Shown here piece by piece: positions 1 through 7,856 of a stretch of 64,000 nucleotides of DNA; positions within the stretch are counted from its first letter, which is position 1, and every line of letters begins with the position of its first letter. Made by a program: the position numbers and the translations under genes. The notes beneath the pieces are model-generated. The model saw only the letters and a list, made by a program, of their open reading frames with translations, was not told where the DNA came from and searched no databases. Where the stretch lies: NCBI GenBank assembly GCA_965205995.1, contig OZ242200.1, positions 3,410,001-3,474,000 of the forward strand, given 5' to 3'. This DNA comes from MPNO01 sp965205995 (GTDB lineage: Bacteria; Pseudomonadota; Alphaproteobacteria; MPNO01).

Positions 1-644
<644 letters not shown>

Positions 645-734
645 GGCGGCGGCTCCTCGCTTACGGATATTTTTTGGCTGGCGACAAGTTAGGGCATTTG
701 CCGGCCGGCGCGAACCGGGCCGCGCCCCGCCGGT

Positions 735-1712
735 TCAGGCTTCGACCGGAACGAACAGGCTTTCGACCGGCATCTCCCGGGCGATGAAATCCTGGTCCTT
801 CAGATAGCGCACCAGCGCCTCCAGCGTCGCGCGGTTGGGCTCGACGCCGTAGGGCCAGGGATCGCCGTCGAAGATCTCGTCGATCTCCTCGAGGTCGGAA
901 ACCAGGAAGGGCAGCATGTAGCGCTGGGCGGCCGAGTTCCGCATGCGCATCAGCGCCAGCGCCTTCGACGCCTCGAAGGCGTCGTAGAGGGATTTCGCGA
1001 TCCAGGGATCTTTTTCGTGGATCTCCCGCTTGATCGCCACGAGATGCATGATCGGGTGGATCCGCCTGGTGCGGTAGAGCTCCTTCTCGACCTCGCGGAA
1101 ATCGGGGAACAGGCGGACGACATCCGCGTGGGTGCGGAGCGATTCCGGCAGGCGCGAGCCGAGCAGCGCGTCGATCTCGCCATCTGCCAGCATGTCGCTG
1201 AGCGAGCGCCCGGTCTCGTTCTGGACGATGCGCGCCGGTTTCAGAAGCGGCGGGGCGGACGGCGTGCCATGGGTGCCCATTTTCTCGACCGCGCCCTGGA
1301 CCCATTCGACGGTCGAAAGGTCGACGCCGTAATCCTCGGCGAGATGCCCGCGGCACCACACCGCCGCGGTCTGGGTATAGAGCGGCAGGCCGATGCGCTT
1401 GCCTTCCAGATCCCTGGGCCGCGCGATGCCGGCATTCCGGTTGATGCAGAAGAACCCGTGGCGGTAGGCCTTGGATGGGAATACCGGAATCGCGACGAAG
1501 CGGCGGTCGCCGGCGGCCGTCATCGAGATGAACTCCGACGAGGAGAGCTCGGAAACGTCGAAGGCGCCCTCCCCCATCATCCGGTCGAAGATCTCGCGCG
1601 GCGCGTCGATGCCGATGAACTCGAGGTCGATCCCCCGCGGTCCGATTTCGCCCGATTTGAGCGCGTCCATGCGGTCGTAGTTGCCGCAGGCGAAGCTGAG
1701 CTTGAGCGCCAT
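735..1712 (-). CDS. 4,5-dihydroxyphthalate decarboxylase-like / NMT1-type substrate-binding fold protein
   Basis: A 325-residue protein of the periplasmic-binding-protein-like fold in which database names such as 4,5-dihydroxyphthalate decarboxylase are common. It begins MALKLSFACGNYDRMDALK and has no signal peptide, which argues for a cytoplasmic enzyme rather than an ABC-transporter binding protein. The pattern of GxIxPxGIDLEF near residue 25, MMGEGAFDVSELSSSEF near residue 45 and DLEGKRIGLP near residue 100 fits the family. Start ATG is preceded by GGGAGGGGG. It lies head to head with a crotonase gene and downstream of nothing on its own strand, so no ring-cleavage partner identifies the substrate. 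Decarboxylase activity is inference only. Confidence 0.65.
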   Translation of the reverse strand: MALKLSFACGNYDRMDALKSGEIGPRGIDLEFIGIDAPREIFDRMMGEGAFDVSELSSSEFISMTAAGDRRFVAIPVFPSKAYRHGFFCINRNAGIARPRDLEGKRIGLPLYTQTAAVWCRGHLAEDYGVDLSTVEWVQGAVEKMGTHGTPSAPPLLKPARIVQNETGRSLSDMLADGEIDALLGSRLPESLRTHADVVRLFPDFREVEKELYRTRRIHPIMHLVAIKREIHEKDPWIAKSLYDAFEASKALALMRMRNSAAQRYMLPFLVSDLEEIDEIFDGDPWPYGVEPNRATLEALVRYLKDQDFIAREMPVESLFVPVEA

Positions 1713-1802
1713 GCCGGCCCCCTCCCTGTGTTTCCGGCCGTCGTTCTAGGGTAGCTTCGCCGGAGCGTCCAGAGCCACGCGGAGCAGGAGCCACCGATAC
1801 CC

Positions 1803-2612
1803 ATGTCAGACAGATATGCGAGCTACCAGCGCCTCGAATTCTCCCGGCCGGAACCCGGGATCCTCGAAATCGTCCTCAACAACCCGGGGCGCCTGAACGC
1901 GGCGGACGCGGCGATGCACGGGGAACTCTCCAGGGTCTGGGGCGACGTGGACCGGGACCCGGATACGCGGGTCGCCCTGATCCGGGGCGCGGGCGAGGCG
2001 TTCTCCGCCGGCGGAGACCTCGACCTGGTCGAGGAGATGACCCTCGATTACGAGACCCGCATCCGCGTCTGGCACGAGGCGAGGGACATGGTCTACGGGA
2101 TGATCGAGTGCTCGACGCCGGTGGTCTCGGCGATCAGGGGCCCGGCGGTAGGCGCCGGGCTGGTCGTCGCGCTGCTGGCCGATATTTCGGTCGCCGCCAA
2201 AACGGCCCGGCTGATCGACGGTCACACCAGGCTCGGCGTCGCGGCGGGCGATCACGCGACGATCGTCTGGCCCCTGCTCTGCGGCATGGCCAAGGCGAAA
2301 TACTACCTCCTGCTCTGCGAGACGGTGAGCGGCGAGGAGGCGGAGCGGATCGGCCTGGTCTCGCTCGCGGTCGACGACGATGCGGTGTTCGAGACCGCCT
2401 ACGACGTCGCCCGCAAGCTCGCCCGCGGCGCGCCGAGCGCGATCCGCTGGACCAAATACACCCTCAACAACTGGCTGCGGCTGGCCGGCCCGACCTTCGA
2501 TGCCTCGCTGGCGCTCGAATTCCTCGGCTTCGGCGGACCCGAGGTCCGGGAAGGGGTGGCGAGCCTGAAGGAGAAGCGCCGCCCCGATTTCATCGGCGGC
2601 GCAGGCGGCTGA
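1803..2612 (+). CDS. crotonase/enoyl-CoA hydratase family protein
   Basis: Crotonase-fold protein of 269 residues. AGEAFSAGGDL (about residue 70) and RGPAVGAGLVVALLADI (about residue 115) form the oxyanion hole that stabilises a CoA-thioester enolate. At the catalytic loop it has DGHTRLGVAAGDHAT, so the usual Glu pair of enoyl-CoA hydratase is replaced by a His and an Asp nine residues apart. The paralogue at 20908 shows the same arrangement. That pairing is reported for C-C-cleaving crotonases such as 6-oxocamphor hydrolase, so hydration is not assured. Single gene, divergent from the decarboxylase-like gene. The only GGAG is about 16 nt before the ATG, so the start is moderately certain. 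Confidence 0.85.
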   Translation: MSDRYASYQRLEFSRPEPGILEIVLNNPGRLNAADAAMHGELSRVWGDVDRDPDTRVALIRGAGEAFSAGGDLDLVEEMTLDYETRIRVWHEARDMVYGMIECSTPVVSAIRGPAVGAGLVVALLADISVAAKTARLIDGHTRLGVAAGDHATIVWPLLCGMAKAKYYLLLCETVSGEEAERIGLVSLAVDDDAVFETAYDVARKLARGAPSAIRWTKYTLNNWLRLAGPTFDASLALEFLGFGGPEVREGVASLKEKRRPDFIGGAGG

Positions 2613-2629
2613 CAGCGACCCTGGAGGGC

Positions 2630-3223
2630 CTAGAGCCGGCCGATCGGAATCGTGTAGGTGAAGGCGAGCGTCTCGGTGCCCGGGTTGCTTTTTTCGAACA
2701 CCTCGGCATTCGAGAAGTGCTGGAACGAGAACCCCACCCTGGACCCGCCGGGGAGTTTGTAGTGGATGTCGAAACCGGTGCGGAACTGGGGCAGGCGGGC
2801 GAGGTCCTCGCCATCGCCGTGGATGCGGTAGGCGGCGAGCGAGAGGTTGAACGAAACCAGCAAACTCTGGACGAAGACGATGTCGTGGCGCAGCCCGGCA
2901 TAGCCCATCACGCGCCGATCGGTGGTCCCGGCGAGGCCGACCAGCGCCCCGGTGCGCGCACCCCATAGCGCGGGCCGGTACTCGACCTGGAACAGCCCCC
3001 CCACATGTTGCCTGTCGACGGGATCCGACACCCCGGTGCCGACGGAAAGTACGTCGGGCTCTTCGTCCTGCGCCGGGTTGGCGATCGCGCTGTAGGCAAG
3101 GAACGCGGCGCCAGCGGAGATGAGGCCAATGGTCGCCTTGTCGGCGCGCGCCGTCCCGGATGGGACGATTGCGAGTCCGGCGACCAGCGACAACGCGGCA
3201 GCAACGAGACGCCTGCTCGGCAC
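2630..3223 (-). CDS. pagL: PagL-like lipid A 3-O-deacylase (acyloxyacyl hydrolase family)
   Basis: Probable outer-membrane beta-barrel enzyme that removes the 3-O acyl chain of lipid A. The 197-residue product starts at GTG 3223, chosen because GGGAGGA lies 4 nt upstream and the first 26 residues (RRLVAAALSLVAGLAIV, then SGTARA) form a clean Sec signal peptide. Earlier in-frame starts would run into the divergent gene's leader. The C-terminus carries FQHFSNAEVFEKSNPGTE: His169, Ser171 and Glu184 match the order of the PagL His-Ser-Glu triad (H126/S128/E140 in Pseudomonas). It ends in the alternating pattern TLAFTYTIPIGRL, as expected for a barrel strand. It faces a PAP2 phosphatase, suggesting a lipid A remodelling pair. 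Confidence 0.65.
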   Translation of the reverse strand: MPSRRLVAAALSLVAGLAIVPSGTARADKATIGLISAGAAFLAYSAIANPAQDEEPDVLSVGTGVSDPVDRQHVGGLFQVEYRPALWGARTGALVGLAGTTDRRVMGYAGLRHDIVFVQSLLVSFNLSLAAYRIHGDGEDLARLPQFRTGFDIHYKLPGGSRVGFSFQHFSNAEVFEKSNPGTETLAFTYTIPIGRL

Positions 3224-3294
3224 GCAATCCTCCCGAAACGGCGGCTCATCATAGGCGGCGACGAGGCTGATGCAATCGGCGCCGGGCGGCGATA

Positions 3295-3322
3295 CCCTGC
3301 GCCTCCCGCGGGAGGCGCAGGG
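3295..3322. promoter_or_regulatory. perfect 28-bp palindrome between divergent genes
   Basis: The left half CCCTGCGCCTCCCG (3295-3308) is followed directly by its exact reverse complement (3309-3322), with no spacer. It sits 4 nt before the ATG of the PAP2 gene and holds that gene's only GGGAGG ribosome-binding motif (about 3309-3314). The GATACC at 3291-3296, resembling a -10 box, overlaps its left edge. It could be an operator for a dimeric regulator or, in RNA, a hairpin hiding the ribosome-binding site. The symmetry is seen; the function is inferred. Confidence 0.6.
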
Positions 3323-3326
3323 TTCC

Positions 3327-4091
3327 ATGGGCGACGCAGCGGCAATTCGCGAAACCGGACCGGTCGGGCGGCCAAGCCTGCTCGCGTTCTGCGCGGTCTC
3401 GGCGATCGTCGGCGCAATTCTCTACCGGTTTCCGGAGATCGACCTGTTCTTCGCCGGGCTGTTCTTCCAGCCGGAGAGCGGGTTCCCGGCGGCGCGGGAC
3501 CCGGACGTCCAACTGCTCCGCAGGTCGTTCATCTGGATCGGCTATGTCGTGCTCGCGGGGCTGTTGCTCTCGGTCGCGGCGCGCCATCTCTGGGGCCGCT
3601 ATCCGTTCGGGCTCACGCGGCGGTCGATCTGTTTCCTGGTCGTCTTCTCGATCCTCGGCCCCGGTCTGATCGTCAACACTGTGTTCAAGGATCACTGGGA
3701 CCGGGCGCGGCCGCGCGCGATCGTGGAGTTCGGCGGGGAGAAGATATTCACCCCGCCTCTGGTCATCACGGACCAGTGCGCGCGCAACTGCTCCTTCGTC
3801 TCCGGCGAGGCGAGCTACGGCTTCGCCTATGTTGCGTTGGCGTTTCTCGTGGCGCCGCGCTTCCGGCGGCGGGTATTCTGGGCGGCGGTCGGGTTCGGCT
3901 CGGCGGTGGGGGCGGTGCGCATGATGATGGGCGCGCATTTCCTGAGCGATGTGTTCTTCGCCGGTGTGTTCGTCATCGCCTTGGCCTGGTACGCCCATCG
4001 CGAGATCGTCCGGCGCGGTCGGCTCGACCGGGTGCTGGACCGGGCTGCCGACCTGCTGGGGATCCCGCGCGCCCCCATCCGGCGCGTATAA
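3327..4091 (+). CDS. PAP2-family membrane phosphatase (possible lipid A/undecaprenyl phosphatase)
   Basis: Integral membrane acid phosphatase of 254 residues with about six hydrophobic segments. The three catalytic blocks of the PAP2 family are present: KDHWDRARP (residues 121-129), CSFVSGEAS (SGE in place of the usual SGH, residues 159-161) and RMMMGAHFLSD (Arg198, His204, Asp208). Enzymes of this type remove phosphate from lipid A, phosphatidylglycerophosphate or undecaprenyl pyrophosphate at the outer face of the inner membrane. The PagL-like neighbour favours lipid A. Start ATG 3327 follows GGGAGG inside a perfect palindrome; an upstream in-frame ATG at 3270 lacks a ribosome-binding site. 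Confidence 0.8.
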   Translation: MGDAAAIRETGPVGRPSLLAFCAVSAIVGAILYRFPEIDLFFAGLFFQPESGFPAARDPDVQLLRRSFIWIGYVVLAGLLLSVAARHLWGRYPFGLTRRSICFLVVFSILGPGLIVNTVFKDHWDRARPRAIVEFGGEKIFTPPLVITDQCARNCSFVSGEASYGFAYVALAFLVAPRFRRRVFWAAVGFGSAVGAVRMMMGAHFLSDVFFAGVFVIALAWYAHREIVRRGRLDRVLDRAADLLGIPRAPIRRV

Positions 4092-4122
4092 CGGGCGCGG
4101 TGAACACGGAAGGGAAACCGGA

Positions 4123-4983
4123 ATGGCGGTCTATCGCGGCTTCGATCAGGAGACCCTGGACAGGGAATACCGGGCGCGGGGGACCGTTCCCGCGGAGGTG
4201 TTCGAGGAAGCGGTCGCGCGCTACGCCTCCGACAGCGCGCGGGCGCGCGAGACCCTCGAATGCCGGGCCGATATCCGCTATGGCGACACCGCCGATGAGG
4301 TGGTCGATATCTTCCCGGCGGGCGCCGGCGCACCGGTCCTGTTCTACATCCATGGCGGCTACTGGCGGATGCTGAGCCAGAAGGAAAGCGCCTTCATGGC
4401 CGAATGCTTCGTCGGCCTCGGCGCCGCCGTGGTCACGGTCAATTACAGCCTGGCGCCGGCGGCGAGCCTCGATACCATCGTCGCGCAGTGCCGCCGGGCG
4501 CTCGCCTGGACGTACAAGAACGCCGCCTCTTTCGGCGGCGATCCCGAAAAAATCCTCGTGACCGGGAGCTCGGCCGGCGGGCATCTCTCGGGCGCGATGA
4601 TCTCGGGCGGCTGGCACGGGGATTTCGGGGTGCCCGCGAACATCGTCAATGGCGCCTGCGCAATCTCGGGAATCTTCGACCTTGAGCCGATCCGCCTCTG
4701 CGAGGTCAACGAATGGGCGAAGCTCGACGCGGAATCGGCGCGGCGCAACAGCCCGATCCACCATATTCCGGAGGCGGGCTGCCCGCTGATCGTCTCCTAT
4801 GGCGGCAACGAGACCGCGGAGTTCAAGCGCCAGACCGACGACTACGCGGACGCGTGGCGCGCCAGGGGCTTCGCCGCGACCTATGTCGACATGTCGGAGG
4901 CCAACCATTTCGACATCGTCTTCGACTACCGGAACCCGGACGGGCGCCTGACCCGCGCGGTGCGCGCGGCGATGGGGCTGTGA
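4123..4983 (+). CDS. arylformamidase-like alpha/beta hydrolase
   Basis: Alpha/beta hydrolase of 286 residues in the kynurenine-formamidase (BNA7-like) group. HGGYWR (about residue 77) is the oxyanion motif, GSSAGG (about residue 148) holds the nucleophilic serine, and ANHFD near the C-terminus supplies the catalytic histidine. The family hydrolyses N-formylkynurenine or other aryl amides and esters. Start ATG 4123 has GGAAGGG upstream. It precedes a PhyH dioxygenase by 25 nt and a Rieske oxygenase, so it may serve an aromatic amide or ester pathway, for example one leading to anthranilate. That is inference from context. Confidence 0.75.
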   Translation: MAVYRGFDQETLDREYRARGTVPAEVFEEAVARYASDSARARETLECRADIRYGDTADEVVDIFPAGAGAPVLFYIHGGYWRMLSQKESAFMAECFVGLGAAVVTVNYSLAPAASLDTIVAQCRRALAWTYKNAASFGGDPEKILVTGSSAGGHLSGAMISGGWHGDFGVPANIVNGACAISGIFDLEPIRLCEVNEWAKLDAESARRNSPIHHIPEAGCPLIVSYGGNETAEFKRQTDDYADAWRARGFAATYVDMSEANHFDIVFDYRNPDGRLTRAVRAAMGL

Positions 4984-5008
4984 CCGGAGCGGCGCGGGGG
5001 AGCACGCC

Positions 5009-5833
5009 ATGGGCAAGATATTGAGCGCGGAACAAATCGCCGCCTTCGAGCGCGACGGCTATGTCTTCCCGGTCGAGGCGATGAGCGCCCGGGAAGCCGA
5101 GGCGCTGGGCCGGCGGATCGAGGATTACGAGCGCGCGAACGGGGTCGACGCGACCAGGGAGCTCCGCGTGAAAGGCCATCTGGTGTTTCCCTGGCTGGTC
5201 GAGCTCGCGCGCAATCCCGCCATCCTCGATGCGGTCGAGGACCTGCTTGGCCCCGATCTGCTGGTCTATCTGTCGACCTTCTGGTTCAAGGGGGCGGGCG
5301 ATCCGTCCTATGTCTCCTGGCACCAGGACTCGGCCTATTACGGCCTCGACCCGCATGAGGAGGCGACGGTCTGGTTCGCCTTCAGCGACTCGACGCCGGA
5401 GAGCGGCTGCGTGCGGGTGATCCCGGGCAGCCATCGCGGCGAGGAGCTGGTCCATGTCGAGACCTACGACAAGGACAACATGCTCTCGCGCGGCCAGACG
5501 CTCGAGGGGATCGACGACGGAAGCGCCGTCGATCTGGTGCTCCGGGCGGGGCAGTTCTCGATCCACCACGAGCGGCTGGTCCACGGCTCGGACCCGAACC
5601 GAAGCGCCTGGCGGCGGATGGGGATTTCGTTCATCTACATCCCGACCCATGTCACCTCCGCGATCGGCCGACGCTCGGCACTGCTGGTCCGGGGCGAGGA
5701 CCGTTACGGCCACTGGGACGCGGACCCCGAGCCGCGCTTCGACCTCGACCCGGTCTGCGTCGAGACCATGGAGCGCAGCCTCGCCGGCTATAACGACCGC
5801 GCGGTGGCGCAGGAGGCGACCCGCGAGACATAG
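5009..5833 (+). CDS. phytanoyl-CoA dioxygenase (PhyH) family protein
   Basis: Fe(II)/2-oxoglutarate-dependent oxygenase fold, 274 residues. The metal-binding HxD is in SWHQDSAYYG (about residue 108) and the distal His is in IHHERLVHGSDPN (about residue 190), followed by the Arg of RSAWRRMG that would bind 2-oxoglutarate. VIPGSHR is typical of the family. The cytoplasmic substrate is unknown; bacterial members hydroxylate many small molecules. It lies between the hydrolase and the Rieske oxygenase genes. A separate promoter candidate follows it, so it may close its own transcript. Confidence 0.85.
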   Translation: MGKILSAEQIAAFERDGYVFPVEAMSAREAEALGRRIEDYERANGVDATRELRVKGHLVFPWLVELARNPAILDAVEDLLGPDLLVYLSTFWFKGAGDPSYVSWHQDSAYYGLDPHEEATVWFAFSDSTPESGCVRVIPGSHRGEELVHVETYDKDNMLSRGQTLEGIDDGSAVDLVLRAGQFSIHHERLVHGSDPNRSAWRRMGISFIYIPTHVTSAIGRRSALLVRGEDRYGHWDADPEPRFDLDPVCVETMERSLAGYNDRAVAQEATRET

Positions 5834-5846
5834 CCCGGGCGCGCGC

Positions 5847-5875
5847 TTGTGATCGGGCGGCAACCGTCCGATACT
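5847..5875 (+). promoter_or_regulatory. promoter candidate for the Rieske oxygenase genes
   Basis: TTGTGA (5847-5852), a 17-nt spacer and GATACT (5870-5875). The -10 ends 30 nt before the oxygenase ATG. The same TTG-N17-(A/T-rich) layout recurs before other operons in the window. Confidence 0.5.
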
Positions 5876-5905
5876 CGGAGCGAACCCGCGACAAGGAGAC
5901 GGGGT

Positions 5906-7177
5906 ATGGACGGAACAGGCCGTTTCCAGGCCAACGGCGAAGGGGCCGGCGCGCCGGCCGATCTGACATGGCCGGAAGACGACTGCCAGGTGCCGGACTG
6001 GGTCTATACCGATCGGCGGATCTACGAACGCGAGCAGGAGCGCATCTTCTTCGGCCGGCACTGGAACTTCGTCGGCCTGGAATGCGAGGTGCCGAAGCCG
6101 GGCGACTATATCCGCTCCTATGTCGGCGCGGTGCCGGTCGTCGTCACCCGCGACATGGATAACGGATTCCACGTCTTCGAGAACCGCTGCGCCCATCGCG
6201 GCGCCGAGTATTGCCGCGAATACCGCGGCAACACCGAGCGCTTCGTCTGCCCCTACCACAACTGGACCTACGACCTCGCGGGCGATCTGGTGGCGGTCCC
6301 GTTCCGCCGCGGGGTCAAGGGCAAGGGCGGCATGCCGCCCGGCTTCGACATGGCGGAGCACGGGCTCAGGCGGTTCGCCGTCAGCGCATACAGGGGGGTG
6401 ATCTTCGCCACCGCCTGCGAGGACATGGAGCCGATCGAGGACTATCTCGGCCCCGAGATCCGGGCCCAGTTCGACATCATCTTCGACGGCACCGAGCAGG
6501 TGCTGCTCGGCCTCCACCGCAACATCCTGCCGGGCAACTGGAAGCTCTATCAGGAGAACCTCAAGGACCCCTACCACGCGACTTTGCTGCACACGTACCT
6601 GACGACCTTCGGGCTGTTCGTGACCAGCAACGAATCCGACATCCTGGTCGACCCGATCGGGCGCCACAGCGCGCTGCTGTCGCGCCGGCCGCAGGGCCGC
6701 CCGGAAGTCAGCAAGGAGGACCAGGCGCAGATCCAGGCCTATCGCGAGGGGCTCAAGCTGAACGACGAGCGCGTGCTCAACTTCGTCCGCGAGTTCGATT
6801 CCTCGTGGTCGGGGGCGGCGATGACGATCTGGCCCAACATGACGGCGCTGCGCCAGACCAACATCCTCAACACGCGGCTGATCGTGCCGCGCGGGCCGAA
6901 CGAGCTGATGATGATCTGGGCGGTGTTCGGCCGCGCCACCGACGACGAGGAGATGACCCGCCACCGGCTGCGCCAGAACAACATCTTCGGCCCCGGCGGG
7001 TTTCTGGGCATCGAGGACAACGAGGTGCTCAAATTCGTCCAGGACGGGCTCAGGCGCTCGATGCCCCGGGTTGGGCTTGCGCTACTCGGCGACGACGACG
7101 AGGAGACCGACACCATCATCACCGAACGCGCGATCCGCGCGATGTACCGCTATTACCGCGAGACGATGGCGCTGTGA
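5906..7177 (+). CDS. Rieske aromatic ring-hydroxylating oxygenase, alpha subunit (NagG/AndAc-like)
   Basis: Catalytic subunit of a ring-hydroxylating oxygenase, 423 residues. The Rieske 2Fe-2S ligands are Cys95/His97 (CAHRG) and Cys115/His118 (CPYHNW). The mononuclear iron site is in ENLKDPYHATLLH (His224, His229 and a C-terminal acidic residue). Length and blocks such as VPFRRGVKGKGGMP resemble salicylate 5-hydroxylase NagG and anthranilate dioxygenase AndAc, so hydroxylation of a substituted benzoate is likely. Start ATG 5906 follows AAGGAG. A GTGA overlap couples it to the beta subunit. No ferredoxin lies next to it; the nearest reductase is at 30.4 kb. Confidence 0.9.
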   Translation: MDGTGRFQANGEGAGAPADLTWPEDDCQVPDWVYTDRRIYEREQERIFFGRHWNFVGLECEVPKPGDYIRSYVGAVPVVVTRDMDNGFHVFENRCAHRGAEYCREYRGNTERFVCPYHNWTYDLAGDLVAVPFRRGVKGKGGMPPGFDMAEHGLRRFAVSAYRGVIFATACEDMEPIEDYLGPEIRAQFDIIFDGTEQVLLGLHRNILPGNWKLYQENLKDPYHATLLHTYLTTFGLFVTSNESDILVDPIGRHSALLSRRPQGRPEVSKEDQAQIQAYREGLKLNDERVLNFVREFDSSWSGAAMTIWPNMTALRQTNILNTRLIVPRGPNELMMIWAVFGRATDDEEMTRHRLRQNNIFGPGGFLGIEDNEVLKFVQDGLRRSMPRVGLALLGDDDEETDTIITERAIRAMYRYYRETMAL

Positions 7178-7698
7178 GCGGCGCCGCGACTGCCGACAAG
7201 CCGAGCGAGGCCCGCGCCGACCGCGCCGCCTTCCGCGACCTCAGGCTGGAGATCGAGGAGTTCCATTACGACTACGCCGATGCGCTGGAGCGCGGCGAGG
7301 TCGAGCAATGGTGCGAGTTTTTCACCGACGATGCGTTCTACTGCATCATCGCCCGCGACAATCACGAATCCGGCCTGCCGCTCGGCCTCGTCTATTGCGA
7401 GGGCAAGGGCATGCTCAAGGACCGCGCCTTCGCGCTCCGCAACACCGAGATGTACGCGCCGCGCTACCTCAATTTGCAGATCGCCAATGTGCGGGTGCAC
7501 GAGGCGCACGCATCGACGATCCGCGCCGAGGCCAGCTACCTGCTGCTCGAAACCCTGGTCGAGGAGCCGAGCCGCATCCAGCAGGTCGGCAAGTATTACG
7601 ACCTCTTCGAGCGCGTCGACGGCAGGCTCCTGATCAGGGAACGCCGCTGCGTCTACGACTCGGTGATCATCAACAACTGCCTGGTGTTCCCGGTCTAG
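7174..7698 (+). CDS. aromatic ring-hydroxylating oxygenase, beta (small) subunit
   Basis: Structural subunit with the SnoaL/NTF2-like cone fold, 174 residues, that packs with the upstream alpha subunit in an alpha3beta3 oxygenase. IEEFHYDYADALERGEVEQW near the N-terminus and the C-terminal RERRCVYDSVIINN are typical of the family. It starts at GTG 7174, overlapping the alpha stop codon in a GTGA, which implies translational coupling. It is the last gene before a convergent repeat element. Confidence 0.9.
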   Translation: MSGAATADKPSEARADRAAFRDLRLEIEEFHYDYADALERGEVEQWCEFFTDDAFYCIIARDNHESGLPLGLVYCEGKGMLKDRAFALRNTEMYAPRYLNLQIANVRVHEAHASTIRAEASYLLLETLVEEPSRIQQVGKYYDLFERVDGRLLIRERRCVYDSVIINNCLVFPV

Positions 7699-7709
7699 GG
7701 CGCGCCGAT

Positions 7710-7808
7710 GGCGTCCCTCGATACGGCGCTGCGCGCCTACTCGGGATGAGGTGACAGAAGAGAATCCCTCACCCTGAGTAGCCCCCGAAGGGGGCGTATC
7801 GAAGGGCG
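7710..7808. repeat. REP-like imperfect inverted repeat, copy 1
   Basis: About 99 bp. The outer arms CCCTCGATACG and CGTATCGAAGGG and the inner arms CTACTCGGGATGAGG and CCTCACCCTGAGTAG can fold into a long imperfect hairpin. It sits between two convergent genes. A second full copy lies in the opposite orientation at 49746-49845 and a fragment at 56616. It may act as a bidirectional transcription stop; similar intergenic repeats occur in other alphaproteobacteria (from memory). Confidence 0.8.
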
Positions 7809-7840
7809 CACGCCCACCGAGAAACAGCCTGCAATTCGCC

Positions 7841-7856
7841 GGCGGGAATTCCCGCC
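7841..7856. terminator. 16-bp perfect palindrome after the racemase-like gene
   Basis: GGCGGGAATTCCCGCC lies directly next to the stop codon of the minus-strand gene. It has no T run, so it is at best a weak or Rho-assisted terminator. Confidence 0.35.

Noticed and set aside
4823..6964. Long minus-strand frame of about 713 codons
   Set aside because: Antisense to the PhyH and Rieske alpha genes, whose motifs are intact; composition is that of a shadow frame.
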